A stretch of DNA of 64,000 nucleotides from Cypionkella aquatica (GCF_030161095.1 NZ_BSPP01000004.1:1-64000); one strand, 5' to 3'. Numbered from the stretch's first letter, positions 27,635 to 37,189 are shown. Made by a program: numbers and translations. The notes: generated by a model not told the origin, from the letters alone.

Positions 27635-28129
27635 ATGGCGACTTATCGACATGACTGGGAGCTTGGACCCGTCTCTCCCACCGTTACGGCGCTGCGCGCG
27701 ATGGCCATTCTGCAAGCGCGCCCGAACGATATTTTTCCGTTTACTGTCTCGGGGCGTGGCGGGGTTTCGTCGATTCGGTTGGGGATCATCTATGATTTGA
27801 TTGATACGGTCGGGCCGTTCAACAACATGGGCACCGGGTCAGATCCGGTTCAGGTCAGCGTTGTGACAAGCCTGATGTTCACCTTCAATACCTTGGCCGG
27901 GCATCACCGTGGCGCGGGGCAGACGATTTCGTTTGAATGTGCCGAGGTTGGCGGCAACGTCCAGCTGTCGCAATACGGCACCTATGTCAGCACCTTGGCG
28001 CATCCGCTGACGTCGCTGTTCAATCTGGGGGCCAATGCGGGGGCATCGGGGGCTTGGGCCTTGCAGGCCCATAATCTGCGGCTGGCCTTGGGCATTGCGA
28101 CGGTGCCGGTGCGCTTTACGGTCTGGTAA
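27635..28129 (+). CDS. Orphan protein of unknown function inside the trmD-rplS cluster
   Basis: A 164-residue protein, MATYRHDWELGPVSPTVTAL..., with a strong ribosome site (AAAAAGGAG) 8 bases before the ATG. It has no signal peptide or transmembrane segment, no lysine at all and a single Cys. The pattern is beta-rich and weakly charged, ending VPVRFTVW. It is on the opposite strand to the conserved trmD and rplS genes that flank it and has an AT-rich upstream region, which suggests insertion by transfer. I cannot assign a family. Confidence 0.7.
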   Translation: MATYRHDWELGPVSPTVTALRAMAILQARPNDIFPFTVSGRGGVSSIRLGIIYDLIDTVGPFNNMGTGSDPVQVSVVTSLMFTFNTLAGHHRGAGQTISFECAEVGGNVQLSQYGTYVSTLAHPLTSLFNLGANAGASGAWALQAHNLRLALGIATVPVRFTVW

Positions 28130-28161
28130 CGGCCGCTGGCGGCGCTGCCGAAGCCTTTCGT

Positions 28162-28226
28162 GGGGATATCCTTACACAGAGGATGACCGAAGGATTTGCT
28201 CTTTTTGAAATACTCGCCGCGGAGCG
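28162..28226. repeat. Degenerate copy of the dispersed palindrome
   Basis: GGGGATATCCTTACACAGAG plus GATGACC (28162-28188) resembles the right arm of the 7890 element. CTTTTTGAAATACTCGCCGC (from about 28200) resembles the variant arms at 14729 and 47659. It lies between the convergent orphan gene and trmD. Confidence 0.6.
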
Positions 28227-28240
28227 TTCAACAGCAGCCG

Positions 28241-29059
28241 TCAGGCCTTGCGCCGCAAGTAGGCTTGCCACAGATCGGGGCGGCGGGTCTTCGTAATCTC
28301 CTCGGCCTGAGCCTGCCGCCATTTCGCGATGGCGGCGTGGTTGCCCGATTGCAGAACCTCGGGGATCGGCAGATCGTTCCAGATGGCAGGGCGGGTGTAT
28401 TGAGGGTGCTCTAGCAGGCCATCCGAGAACGATTCCTCGACCGTCGATTCGTGGTTGCCCAGCACCTTTGGCAGCAGCCGCACGGTGGCGTCGATCAGCG
28501 CCGAGGCCGCAATTTCGCCCCCGGTCAGCACGAAATCACCCAAAGAGACTTCTTCGATGTCGTGGTGATCAAGCAGGCGTTGATCGACACCTTCAAACCG
28601 ACCACACAGCAGCGTCACGCCATCGCAGGCGGCAAAGCGGCGGGCCATCGCCTGATTGAACGGCTTGCCGCGCGGCGACAGGTAAATCACTGGCCAGCGG
28701 TTGCGGTCGCGCGGCGTGTGCTGGGCCGCTTCACCCAGCGCCGCGTCCAGCACATCGGCGCGCAAAACCATGCCCGCGCCACCGCCTGCCGGGGTGTCAT
28801 CGACGTTCAGGTGCTTGCCCTGCCCAAAGCTGCGCAGATTGATCACATCCAGCGCCCACAGGCCCAGATCAAGCGCCTTGCCGGTCAGCGAAATGCCCAG
28901 AATACCGGGAAAGGCATCGGGCATCAGGGTGATGATCTTGGCCCGCCACGCATTTTTGACATGCAACGGATCTTCCATCAGATCGCGTGGCTTGAGGCTG
29001 GCGCGGATCGAGATGCGGCCATGCGATTTGTTCGGCGGGGTTTCAAAGCTGTCGGTCAT
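28241..29059 (-). CDS. trmD: tRNA (guanine37-N1)-methyltransferase
   Basis: A 272-residue SPOUT methyltransferase. It has TLMPDAFPGILG near the N-terminus, DDTPAGGGAGMVLRADVL, the knot segments YLSPRGKPFNQ and LCGRFEGVDQR, FVLTGGEIAA and GNHESTVEESFSDGLLEHP. It modifies G37 next to the anticodon and prevents frameshifting. I start at MTDSFETPP (29059), which leaves about 35 extra N-terminal residues compared with E. coli TrmD. Confidence 0.95.
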   Translation of the reverse strand: MTDSFETPPNKSHGRISIRASLKPRDLMEDPLHVKNAWRAKIITLMPDAFPGILGISLTGKALDLGLWALDVINLRSFGQGKHLNVDDTPAGGGAGMVLRADVLDAALGEAAQHTPRDRNRWPVIYLSPRGKPFNQAMARRFAACDGVTLLCGRFEGVDQRLLDHHDIEEVSLGDFVLTGGEIAASALIDATVRLLPKVLGNHESTVEESFSDGLLEHPQYTRPAIWNDLPIPEVLQSGNHAAIAKWRQAQAEEITKTRRPDLWQAYLRRKA

Positions 29060-29090
29060 GGGGGCTTTTAGCCTTTGGCTCGCAAGATCG

Positions 29091-29993
29091 CTAGGCCAAT
29101 CCATCTTCGGGCTCGGCGGCATTGGTGGCATTGATCAGATCGCGGAGCGGGGCTTCGGCCTCGGAATTGTCAAAGCGGGCGGCAAGCTCGGTCAGATAAT
29201 CGACGCTGGGCGATTTGCCCCAAAGATCGGCATCCTGTTGCAACGCGGCGGTCAGGCGGGTGGCGAACAAGGCAATCAGGCCGGGGTCTTCGGGCAGCAG
29301 CCTCAACACCATGGTCGGGCCATCGCCGGGCACAATTTCGGCCAAACGGCCATCGGTGGCATGCAGGATCAGCGCGATCGTCTCGGCGCGGCTGGGGTTC
29401 GCATCGCGCATCCGCTCGAACAAGGCGCTGCGGATATGGTCGGGATGCGCATGGGCGGACAAGGCCACCAGATGCTGCGCGATCACACCGGGGTCGGTCT
29501 CATCGGGCAGATCCGCCAGCGGCGCGATCATCCGGCGGGCGGTCTCAAGCCCCGCGCCCCCGGTCGAGGTTTCGGGATGCGAGATTTTGCGGATCGCGTC
29601 ATCGAGGAAATTGTTCATCTCAATGGCTTGCCACGGATTCCAGATCATCCGCGCCAAAGGGATCGACAGAAAGGAAATCGCGACAGGCAGCATTTCAGGA
29701 TAGGGCGGGATAAAGCCCAAGGCCCCGCCGATGCCACGACCAACCCCGAACAGCAGCGCCACGAACAGCGTCTGGATTGCGGCATTGCTGCCAAGGGTGG
29801 CCCAAGCCTGATACTGCGTCCATTCGTGAAAGGTGCGCGGCCATTGATGCGGGCGCAGGATGAATTGCCACAGCACGAACAGCACCACGAACACCGGCAC
29901 CAAGGGCCAGCCATAGCCGCCCAAACCCGCCAACAGCGGGCCGATATACAGCAGGGCCGTGGCTCCCATCAGCCAGCGCAAGCGGTTGTGCAT
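29091..29993 (-). CDS. Membrane protein of unknown function
   Basis: 300 residues. Roughly residues 1-125 hold about four transmembrane helices (LRWLMGATALLYIGPLLAGLGGY, PVFVVLFVLWQFIL, IQTLFVALLFGVG, EMLPVAISFLSIP). The remaining 175 residues are cytoplasmic, helical and rich in Ala, Asp and Leu. AAGGGG precedes ATG 29993. It lies between rimM and trmD in the same direction, so it is probably co-transcribed with them. I do not recognise a functional family. Confidence 0.75.
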   Translation of the reverse strand: MHNRLRWLMGATALLYIGPLLAGLGGYGWPLVPVFVVLFVLWQFILRPHQWPRTFHEWTQYQAWATLGSNAAIQTLFVALLFGVGRGIGGALGFIPPYPEMLPVAISFLSIPLARMIWNPWQAIEMNNFLDDAIRKISHPETSTGGAGLETARRMIAPLADLPDETDPGVIAQHLVALSAHAHPDHIRSALFERMRDANPSRAETIALILHATDGRLAEIVPGDGPTMVLRLLPEDPGLIALFATRLTAALQQDADLWGKSPSVDYLTELAARFDNSEAEAPLRDLINATNAAEPEDGLA

Positions 29994-30190
29994 GTGATCC
30001 CCTTTTTCAGCGCAGAGTGGCGCGGCGGCTTGCTTTAGTCCAGCCCCTGCGGGTGCAGCGCCGCCCAAACTCGGCGGCACAGAAACACGCAAAGAGGGCT
30101 GCGCACGAGAAAGGAGAGGCACCCATTTGGCGTCTGCTTCCGCAATCGCCTTTGTCTATGGACCAAGCGAAAAAGGATTGGCCCGAGCGC

Positions 30191-30700
30191 TTACTCAAGC
30201 CCTTCTGGCGGGTCGATGATGATGCGCCCGGCGGTCAGATCGACGGTCGGCACAGCGGCCAGCGTGAACGGCAGCAATAGCGAGGTTTTCAGGCCCGGCC
30301 CTGCGACTTCGATCAGATCGCCCGCGCCATGATTATGCACCGCCTGCACACGGCCCAATTCCGCGCCGCCAGTATCGAACACCGCAAGGCCGATCAGATC
30401 GGCATGGTAGAATTCATCATCGGGCAGGTTCGGCAGCTTTTTCTTGTCAACATAAAGGCTTACGCCTTTGAGGGCATCGGCCTGTTCTTTGGTCTCAACG
30501 CCGCTGATGCGCGCGCCAAGGCCGCCTGCGACTGGCTTTGTCAGTTTGATTTTATAGCTGGTCTGGCCATCTTCGGTGAACAAGGGGCCGTAAGAGGCAA
30601 TCGCCTCGGGGTCGGTGCAAAAGCTTTTCAGCCGCACTTCGCCCTGCACGCCGAAAGAGCCTGCGATGGCGCCGACGCAGATATGGTCTGGGTTGGGCAT
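30191..30700 (-). CDS. rimM: 16S rRNA processing protein RimM
   Basis: 169 residues: [21 protein letters not shown] at the N-terminus, [13 protein letters not shown] at the start of the PRC-barrel domain, and [15 protein letters not shown] near the end. RimM helps mature the 30S head and binds S19. I start at MPNPDHI (ATG 30700), preceded by a GGAGAAG ribosome site. It follows rpsP by 53 bases. Confidence 0.94.
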   Translation of the reverse strand: MPNPDHICVGAIAGSFGVQGEVRLKSFCTDPEAIASYGPLFTEDGQTSYKIKLTKPVAGGLGARISGVETKEQADALKGVSLYVDKKKLPNLPDDEFYHADLIGLAVFDTGGAELGRVQAVHNHGAGDLIEVAGPGLKTSLLLPFTLAAVPTVDLTAGRIIIDPPEGLE

Positions 30701-30753
30701 AGGCTTCTCCGGGGTGAAGGGTGGCGGCCTTGTTACCAAGGCCGCCGACAGGA

Positions 30754-31107
30754 TTATTCTGCAGCCGGTGCTTCAGCGCGCGCGGCTTTCTTCTTCGCCA
30801 GCTCGGCCATACGCTTGCCGGGGACTGCCGATTTCGGGTTCGAGCGGACCTTTTTGGTCAGCACGCCAGCGGCTTCCAGCATACGCGAAATACGGTCGGT
30901 CGGCTGTGCGCCTTGGCCCAGCCAGTACTGCACGCGCTCCATGTTCATTTTCACGCGCTCTTCGCTGTCTTTGGCCAGCAGCGGGTTATAGGTGCCCAGC
31001 TTTTCCAGAAAGCGGCCATCGCGCGGGTTGCGGCTGTCGGTGGCGACGATCGAGTAGTGCGGGCGCTTTTTGGAACCACCACGGGCGAGGCGAATTTTCA
31101 TGGACAT
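30754..31107 (-). CDS. rpsP: 30S ribosomal protein S16
   Basis: 117 residues: [31 protein letters not shown]..., with [26 protein letters not shown], and an Ala/Lys-rich C-terminal extension typical of alphaproteobacteria. GGAG lies 9 bases upstream of ATG 31107; a second ATG at 31101 is possible. Confidence 0.96.
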   Translation of the reverse strand: MSMKIRLARGGSKKRPHYSIVATDSRNPRDGRFLEKLGTYNPLLAKDSEERVKMNMERVQYWLGQGAQPTDRISRMLEAAGVLTKKVRSNPKSAVPGKRMAELAKKKAARAEAPAAE

Positions 31108-31149
31108 AGTGTAGTCTCCTTCAGGTTTTGGTTGGAACCGGATGTCCGG

Positions 31150-31446
31150 TTATTTCTGTAGTTGTTCGTGATGCCTGATGACTTCCGAGATGATGAAGGT
31201 CAGGAATTTCTTGGCAAATTCGGGGTCGAGTTCGGCTTCTTTGGAAAGCCACTCCAGCCGCTCGATCTGGCGCGCTTCGCGGGTCGGATCGGACGGGGGA
31301 AGATCGTGTTCCGCTTTCAGGCGGCCCACAGCTTGGGTGCGCTTGAAGCGTTCGGCCAGCGTATAGACCAGAATAGCATCCAGACGGTCGATGCTTTCGC
31401 GGTGGTCTTTCAGCACTTCGGCGGCGATGGCGGTGGCGTCGGTCAT
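31150..31446 (-). CDS. Chorismate mutase (AroQ type)
   Basis: 98 residues of a single-domain AroQ-class mutase, chorismate to prephenate. RESIDRLDAILVYTLAERFKRTQAVGRLKAEHDLPPSD (quoted in part) gives the long first helix with the active-site Arg and Lys; EFAKKFLTFIISEVIRHHEQL forms the last helix. It lies between ffh/GNAT and rpsP and overlaps the GNAT stop by four bases, so it is coupled to translation genes and not to other aromatic genes. Confidence 0.9.
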   Translation of the reverse strand: MTDATAIAAEVLKDHRESIDRLDAILVYTLAERFKRTQAVGRLKAEHDLPPSDPTREARQIERLEWLSKEAELDPEFAKKFLTFIISEVIRHHEQLQK

Positions 31447-31973
31447 TGCAGATACTCCGGGGCTGGGTGACGCCAGATCTGGCTGGCACCGAAGGTTTCG
31501 TGGCTAAAGCTGCCGTCGCGGGTGCAGCCCAAGCGGCGGGCAAGCGCTTGGCTGCGCAGGTTGTCGTCGGCGATCAAGCTGATCGCGGTTTTCCAGCCAA
31601 GCGCGTCATAGGCATGGGCGCGGGCGGCAACGGCTGCCTCATGCGCAAGGCCGTGGCCTTCGCTGTCAGCGTCCCAGATCGACCAGCCGAGTTCGGGTTC
31701 GGGCCAGCCTTCGGGGAACCAAGGGCCCGCCATGCCAAGCGCGGCATCGGTGGATTTGTCAGCCAGAATGAACATTGAATAGCCGCGATGCAGCCAATGC
31801 CCGGTCAGATGGCAAAAGCTGCGCCATGCCTGCCCCGAAGATACTGGGCCGCCGACAAAAGCGCTGCGGGGAGAGCCGAGGAACGCCGCCATCGCGTCAA
31901 AATCAGACGTTTTCGGTCCGCGCAAGCGCAGCCGATCCGTCTCAATCTCTGGGATGCCGACGAGGGTGATCAT
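31443..31973 (-). CDS. GNAT-family N-acetyltransferase
   Basis: 176 residues of the RimJ/RimL-like GNAT type. It opens IETDRLRLRGPKTSDFDAM and has GWSIWDADSEGHGLAHEAAVA, the acetyl-CoA-binding region, then ISLIADDNLRSQALARRLGCTRDG, the conserved asparagine region. The substrate is unknown, but the ffh-rpsP context suggests a role around translation. Its ATG overlaps the ffh stop by four bases. Confidence 0.88.
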   Translation of the reverse strand: MITLVGIPEIETDRLRLRGPKTSDFDAMAAFLGSPRSAFVGGPVSSGQAWRSFCHLTGHWLHRGYSMFILADKSTDAALGMAGPWFPEGWPEPELGWSIWDADSEGHGLAHEAAVAARAHAYDALGWKTAISLIADDNLRSQALARRLGCTRDGSFSHETFGASQIWRHPAPEYLQ

Positions 31974-33478
31974 TTCTTTTTCATCAACCCCGACAGGCCA
32001 GCCGGCAGCTGCAATCCGCGCGGCATGCCGGGGAAACCGCCGCCCATGCCAGAGCCGATGCCAAGACCTTGCTTCATGCCCTTGGCGGCTTCTTCCATTT
32101 GTTCGGGCGACAGGTTGGCAAGATCAGCGGCGCCTTTGCCGCCGATCATCTGCTTGATGGCATTTTTCATCATGCCACCTTTGCCCATTTTCTTCATCAT
32201 ATCGGCCATTTGCTTGTGCTGTTTCAAAAGCTTGTTCACTTCGGAAACCTCAAGCCCCGCCCCTGCCGCGATGCGCTTTTTGCGGCTGGCGGCCAGCAGA
32301 TCGGGATTGGCGCGTTCTTTCTTGGTCATCGAGTTGACCAAGGCAATCTGATGCACCAGCATTTTGTCATTGAAACCAGCGGCTTCGGCTTTCTTGGCCA
32401 TGCCGCCCATGCCCGGCATCATGCCCATCAGGCCCTGCATGCCGCCCATTTTCTGCATCTGTTCCAGCTGCGATTTCAGGTCGTTCATGTTGAACAAACC
32501 CTTGGCAAAGCGCTTGGCCATGCGTTCGGCCTGTTCGGCCTCAAACGTCTCGCGGGCCTTTTCGACCAGCGCCACAATATCGCCCATGCCAAGGATGCGG
32601 CCTGCGACACGTTCAGCCTCGAACGTCTCGAGCGCGTCCATCTTTTCGCCAAGACCGACAAAGCGGATCGGTTTGCCGGTGACAGCGCGCATCGACAGCG
32701 CCGCACCGCCGCGACCGTCGCCGTCCATCCGGGTGAGGACGACGCCGGAAATCCCGACTTTGGCGTTGAACTCCGACGCCACGTTGACCGCGTCTTGCCC
32801 GGTCAGACCATCAACGACCAGCAGGGTTTCGCGCGGCTGCGCAATATCGCGCACCGCCTGAATTTCGTCCATCAACACTTCGTCGATGTGCAGACGGCCC
32901 GCGGTGTCAAAGAACACCACATCATAGCCACCCATCGCAGCCTGCGTTTTCGCGCGTTTGGCGATCTGCACCGCGCTTTCGCCCTTGACGATCGGCAGGC
33001 TGTCGACACCGACTTGCGCCGCCAAAATCGCCAACTGTTCCATAGCTGCCGGGCGGTTGGTGTCCAGAGACGCCAGCAACACGCGCTTGCCGTTGCGGTC
33101 TTTCAGGCGTTTCGCAAGCTTGGCCGTCGTCGTCGTCTTACCCGACCCTTGCAGACCCACCATCAGGATGGCGGAGGGCGGGTTGTCGATCTTCAGCGCT
33201 TCGGGCTCGCCGTCGCCCGCCAGCACCCGCACCAATTCATCATGCACGATCTTGACGACCTGCTGACCCGGCGTGATCGACTTGGTGACAGCTTGGCCAA
33301 TGGCGCGGACTTTGACCGCCTTGACGAAGTTGCGCGCAACCTCCAGCGACACGTCGGCTTCCAGCAGGGCGACGCGCACTTCGCGCAGCGCGGTATCGAC
33401 ATCGGCTTCGGACAGCGCACCGGCTTTGGTCAAGCGGTCGAAGACGCCACCAAGGCGTTCTGACAGGCTTTCAAACAT
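31970..33478 (-). CDS. ffh: Signal recognition particle protein Ffh
   Basis: 502 residues: N domain (1-90), G domain with P-loop GLQGSGKTTTTAKLA, DTAGRL and TRMDGDGRGGAAL, then a Met-rich M domain (about 300-450; MGGMQGLMGMMPGMGG) that binds 4.5S RNA and signal sequences. It is the first gene of a cluster reaching rimM and probably trmD. Confidence 0.97.
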   Translation of the reverse strand: MFESLSERLGGVFDRLTKAGALSEADVDTALREVRVALLEADVSLEVARNFVKAVKVRAIGQAVTKSITPGQQVVKIVHDELVRVLAGDGEPEALKIDNPPSAILMVGLQGSGKTTTTAKLAKRLKDRNGKRVLLASLDTNRPAAMEQLAILAAQVGVDSLPIVKGESAVQIAKRAKTQAAMGGYDVVFFDTAGRLHIDEVLMDEIQAVRDIAQPRETLLVVDGLTGQDAVNVASEFNAKVGISGVVLTRMDGDGRGGAALSMRAVTGKPIRFVGLGEKMDALETFEAERVAGRILGMGDIVALVEKARETFEAEQAERMAKRFAKGLFNMNDLKSQLEQMQKMGGMQGLMGMMPGMGGMAKKAEAAGFNDKMLVHQIALVNSMTKKERANPDLLAASRKKRIAAGAGLEVSEVNKLLKQHKQMADMMKKMGKGGMMKNAIKQMIGGKGAADLANLSPEQMEEAAKGMKQGLGIGSGMGGGFPGMPRGLQLPAGLSGLMKKK

Positions 33479-33757
33479 CGCGCTCTCCTAGATCAAAACC
33501 CCAAGATGGGGGGCTACGGCGGGTTTCCCAAGGCCAATGCGAAACGGCACCTGTGGGCGCAACGCGCTGACAGGTGGCGATCCCAGGCTATGGCCTAAGG
33601 GACCGGAAGCGTTTGCCTCCGGGGGAATTGGGTCGGGCGATACGCGCTTGGGGGGTGAGAGTCAAGCAGGGTTGGTCGTGGCGACGGGTTCTTAGGCATT
33701 TGCGAACAGTGCGGGTCTGGCGACCTTGGCTGCTGCCCGGATGCGGAGCCCTGTGCT

Positions 33758-33775
33758 TGTTAGCGCAAACCTAAC
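33758..33775. promoter_or_regulatory. Operator-like site upstream of the LysR gene
   Basis: TGTTAGCGCAAAC (33758-33770) recurs exactly at 35713-35725 upstream of xylB. Here GTTAG (33759-33763) and CTAAC (33771-33775) also form an inverted repeat with a 7-base spacer. It is 100 bp before the LysR ATG. Confidence 0.45.
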
Positions 33776-33874
33776 CATTGCTTCGGGCAACCCTAAGCTC
33801 AAATTCGACAAATCCCTTGCTATATCGCCGCTATTTTCCGATTTATGTGCGCAAATGCACAAGGGGTCTGCAAG

Positions 33875-34756
33875 ATGGACAACTGGGACGAGATCAGGAC
33901 TGCCTTTCAGGTTGCGCGGATGGGCACGGTTTCGGGCGCAGCCGAGGTGATGGGTGTCCACCATGCGACCGTGATCCGCCATATCGACAGCCTTGAGAAA
34001 CGCTTGGGGGCCAAGCTGTTTCAGCGCCATGCACGCGGCTATACCCCCACCGAATCTGGCCGCGATCTTTTGTCTGTGGCGCAGACCACCGATGATCAGT
34101 TCGGCCAGCTGGCCAGCCGCATCAAGGGTCAGGGCGAAACCGTGGCGGGCGAATTGGTGGTCACGTCAATCACCGGCATCGCGCATCTGCTTGCGCCCGT
34201 GTTCGCCACGTTTCAGGAAGCGCATCCGGCGGTGGTGATCCGTTTTCTGACCGATATGCGGCTGTTCCGGCTGGATTACGGCGAGGCGCATGTGGCGATC
34301 CGCGCCGGGGCTGCACCGCAGGAACCCGACAACGTGGCGCTGCCCTTGGTGAAATTGCAAACCGGGCTTTATGCGGCGAAATCCTACATCGCCCAGCACG
34401 GCATGCCGAACAACGAGGCCGAACTGATGCAGCACCGCTTCATCGGGCTGGATAACCCCGACAACCGCGCGCCGTTCTATCGCTGGCTGCGCGAAAGGGT
34501 GCCGCAAGACCGCATGACCTTCCGCGTCAACGAACCTGCCGCGTCAGAAGCCGCGTTGAAAGCCGGGATGGGTCTGGGCTTTATGCGGGCGCACGAAGCC
34601 CAGCTTGATCCCGATCTGATCGAGGTGATGGCCCCGATCCCGGAATGGGACGCGCCTTTGTGGATCGTCACCCATGTCGATTTGCACCGCACCTTGAAGG
34701 TGCAGAGCTTTCTGAACTGTCTGCGCCATGCTGCGGCAAGCTGGTGCAGTGCTTAG
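33875..34756 (+). CDS. LysR-family transcriptional regulator
   Basis: 293 residues. The winged helix (WDEIRTAFQVARMGTVSGAAEVMGVHHATVIRHIDSLEKRLG, quoted in part) starts right after MDN; the effector domain follows from about residue 90. AAGGGG lies 8 bases upstream of ATG 33875. It has the same direction as the EamA, xylB and xylA genes and shares an upstream 13-mer with xylB. The effector is unknown. Confidence 0.9.
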   Translation: MDNWDEIRTAFQVARMGTVSGAAEVMGVHHATVIRHIDSLEKRLGAKLFQRHARGYTPTESGRDLLSVAQTTDDQFGQLASRIKGQGETVAGELVVTSITGIAHLLAPVFATFQEAHPAVVIRFLTDMRLFRLDYGEAHVAIRAGAAPQEPDNVALPLVKLQTGLYAAKSYIAQHGMPNNEAELMQHRFIGLDNPDNRAPFYRWLRERVPQDRMTFRVNEPAASEAALKAGMGLGFMRAHEAQLDPDLIEVMAPIPEWDAPLWIVTHVDLHRTLKVQSFLNCLRHAAASWCSA

Positions 34757-34786
34757 GGCGGCAGGCATGACGGACGGATTGCAGCC

Positions 34787-35689
34787 GTGAAACTTTGGGC
34801 GCAGCTGAGCCAGCCGATGCGCGGCCATGTGGCGATGCTGGCGTTTTCGGCACTGGTGGCGGGCAGCTTTAGCCTTGGGGCTGCCGCGGCGCGCTATGTC
34901 TCGCCCTCGGCATTGACGGTGGCGCGGTTTGCCTTGGCGGGCGCGCTGGTGGGCTTAGCTGCGTTTGTCACGGTGGGCGTGCCGCGCAAAACCTGGGTCG
35001 CCCCTTGGCGCTATGTCATCTTGGGCGGGCTGCTCGCCTGCTATTTCGTGCTGATGTTCTGGGGCCTGCAAACCGCAACAGCCGTGCCAATGGCCGCCGT
35101 CTTCACCCTGACGCCACTGATGGCCGCAGGATTTGGCTGGCTGCTGCTGGGCCAGATCACCACGGCGCGGATGGCCTTGGCCTTGGGGCTTGGCGCGACG
35201 GGGGCGTTGTGGGTGATCTTTCGCGGTGATCTTGCCGCCCTGACGCGGCTAGAGGTTGGTCGGGGCGAGATTATCTATTTCTTCGGCTGCGTCGCGCACG
35301 CCGTCTACGCCCCGATGGTGCGCAAACTGAACCGAGGCGAACCTGCCTTGGTGTTCACCTTTGGCATGATGCTGGCTGGCTTTGGTATTCTGTGCCTTTG
35401 GGGTTGGCGCGATGTTTTGGCCACCGATTGGGCGGCCCTGCCCGCGATCGTTTGGGTTTGCCTGATCTATGTCTCGGTTGCGGCCAGTGCGATGACCTTC
35501 GTTTTGCTGCAATTCGCCACGCTGCGGCTGCCATCGGCCAAGGTGATGGCCTACACCTATCTGGTGCCAGCTTGGGTTATCCTGTGGGAAATCGCCAGCG
35601 GCAGACCCGCGCCGCCGATAAATGTTCTGGGTGGCGTAATTCTAACCGCTTTGGCACTATTCCTGCTGTTGAAGGATGAAACGGCATAG
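34787..35689 (+). CDS. EamA/DMT-family transporter
   Basis: 300 residues with about ten transmembrane helices in two EamA repeats (about 10-140 and 150-290). Typical pieces are ALTVARFALAGALVGL, TATAVPMAAVFTLTPLMAA and LRLPSAKVMAYTYLVPAWVILWE. These are metabolite or amino-acid exporters; substrate unknown. It lies 30 bases after the LysR gene and 63 before xylB. Confidence 0.9.
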   Translation: MKLWAQLSQPMRGHVAMLAFSALVAGSFSLGAAAARYVSPSALTVARFALAGALVGLAAFVTVGVPRKTWVAPWRYVILGGLLACYFVLMFWGLQTATAVPMAAVFTLTPLMAAGFGWLLLGQITTARMALALGLGATGALWVIFRGDLAALTRLEVGRGEIIYFFGCVAHAVYAPMVRKLNRGEPALVFTFGMMLAGFGILCLWGWRDVLATDWAALPAIVWVCLIYVSVAASAMTFVLLQFATLRLPSAKVMAYTYLVPAWVILWEIASGRPAPPINVLGGVILTALALFLLLKDETA

Positions 35690-35690
35690 C

Positions 35691-35725
35691 GTAAACGTTT
35701 TCATGGCTGACATGTTAGCGCAAAC
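35691..35725 (+). promoter_or_regulatory. Putative operator region of xylBA
   Basis: Two operator-like elements lie just before xylB. GTAAACGTTTTC (35691-35702) is a near palindrome centred on CG, the style of LacI-family operators. TGTTAGCGCAAAC (35713-35725) resembles one half of the TGTTAGCGCTAACA pattern I recall for alphaproteobacterial XylR. Neither a LacI-family nor another xylose regulator is adjacent. Confidence 0.45.
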
Positions 35726-35752
35726 TGCGGCCAGGTTCTGGGGAGGACATAT

Positions 35753-37189
35753 ATGTATATCGGGCTTGATCTGGGCACATCCGGGCTGAAAGGCATCTTG
35801 ATGGATGACCGTCAGCAGGTGCTGGCCGAAGCCACCGCCCCCCTGACGGTTGAGCGCCCTGCCGAGGGGTGGTCTGAACAAGCCCCGGCCAGTTGGATTG
35901 CCGCTGCTGAGATTGTGATGGGCAAACTCGCCGCCCATGGTTTGGGCGCGGTGAAGGGCATTGGGCTGTCGGGCCACATGCACGGCGCGACCTTGCTGGA
36001 CGCCTCTGACGCCGTGCTGCGCCCCTGCATCCTGTGGAACGATACCCGCAGCTTTGCCGAAGCCGCCAGTTTGGACGCCCGCCCGGAATTCCGCCGCCTG
36101 TCTGGCAATATCGTGTTTCCCGGCTTTACCGCGCCGAAACTCGACTGGCTGCGCAAGCACGAGCCGAGCTTGTGGGACAAGGTGGCGATGGTCTTGCTGC
36201 CGAAAGATTACCTGCGGCTGTGGTTGACCGGCGAGCATGTATCCGAGATGTCGGATGCCGCAGGCACCGCGTGGCTGGATACCGGCAAGCGCGATTGGTC
36301 GGAACAGTTGCTGGCTGATTGTGGACTAAGCCGCGCGCAGATGCCGCGTCTGGTCGAAGGGTCCGAGGTTTCCGGCCAACTGCGCCCCGAGCTTGCCAGC
36401 CGTTTCGGCATGGCGGCGAGCGTGGTGGTGGCAGGCGGCGGCGGGGACAATGCGGCCTCGGGCGTCGGTGTCGGTGTGGTGCGCGCGGGCGAGGCGTTTG
36501 TGTCTTTGGGCACTTCGGGCGTGCTCTTCGCCGCCAATGACGGCTATCAGCCCGACCCTGCGACGGCGGTGCATACCTTCTGCCACGCGCTGCCGAACAC
36601 ATGGCATCAGATGGGCGTGATTTTGGCCGCCACTGATGCGCTGAACTGGTATTCCAAACTGGTGGGTGCCGATGCAGCCACCCTGACCGGCGAATTGGGC
36701 GCGCTGCAAGCCCCCGGCAAAACCACCTTCCTGCCCTATCTGGGCGGCGAGCGCACACCGTTGAACTCTGCCTCGATCCGGGGTGCGTTCACCGGGCTGG
36801 AACATGCCACCGACCGCGCCGCAGGCACCCGCGCCGTGCTGGAGGGCGTGACCTTTGCCTTCCGCGACAGCCGCGACGCCTTGGCCGCAACCGGGACCAA
36901 ACTGCAACATCTGCTGGCGGTGGGCGGTGGCTCGCGCTCTGACTACTGGCTGCGCGCGATTGCGACGGCGCTGGATTGCCCGGTCAGCCTGCCCGTCGCG
37001 GGCGACTTTGGCGGTGCTTTCGGTGCCGCCCGGCTTGGCCTGATGGCCGCCACCGGGGCGGGTGCCGAAATCGCCAGCCTGCCTGCAATCGCGCGGGAAA
37101 TCCTGCCCGACCCTGCCCTGAAAGACGCCTTTGATGCGGGCTACGCCCGTTATCGCGCTGCACAAACTGCGATTAGGAGCCTCGCATGA
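35753..37189 (+). CDS. xylB: Xylulokinase
   Basis: 478 residues of the FGGY carbohydrate-kinase family; phosphorylates D-xylulose. It shows the N-terminal phosphate motif [30 protein letters not shown] (typical of xylulokinases), [13 protein letters not shown] and the adenine-binding [26 protein letters not shown] precedes the ATG. Its stop overlaps the xylA start by four bases. Confidence 0.94.
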   Translation: MYIGLDLGTSGLKGILMDDRQQVLAEATAPLTVERPAEGWSEQAPASWIAAAEIVMGKLAAHGLGAVKGIGLSGHMHGATLLDASDAVLRPCILWNDTRSFAEAASLDARPEFRRLSGNIVFPGFTAPKLDWLRKHEPSLWDKVAMVLLPKDYLRLWLTGEHVSEMSDAAGTAWLDTGKRDWSEQLLADCGLSRAQMPRLVEGSEVSGQLRPELASRFGMAASVVVAGGGGDNAASGVGVGVVRAGEAFVSLGTSGVLFAANDGYQPDPATAVHTFCHALPNTWHQMGVILAATDALNWYSKLVGADAATLTGELGALQAPGKTTFLPYLGGERTPLNSASIRGAFTGLEHATDRAAGTRAVLEGVTFAFRDSRDALAATGTKLQHLLAVGGGSRSDYWLRAIATALDCPVSLPVAGDFGGAFGAARLGLMAATGAGAEIASLPAIAREILPDPALKDAFDAGYARYRAAQTAIRSLA

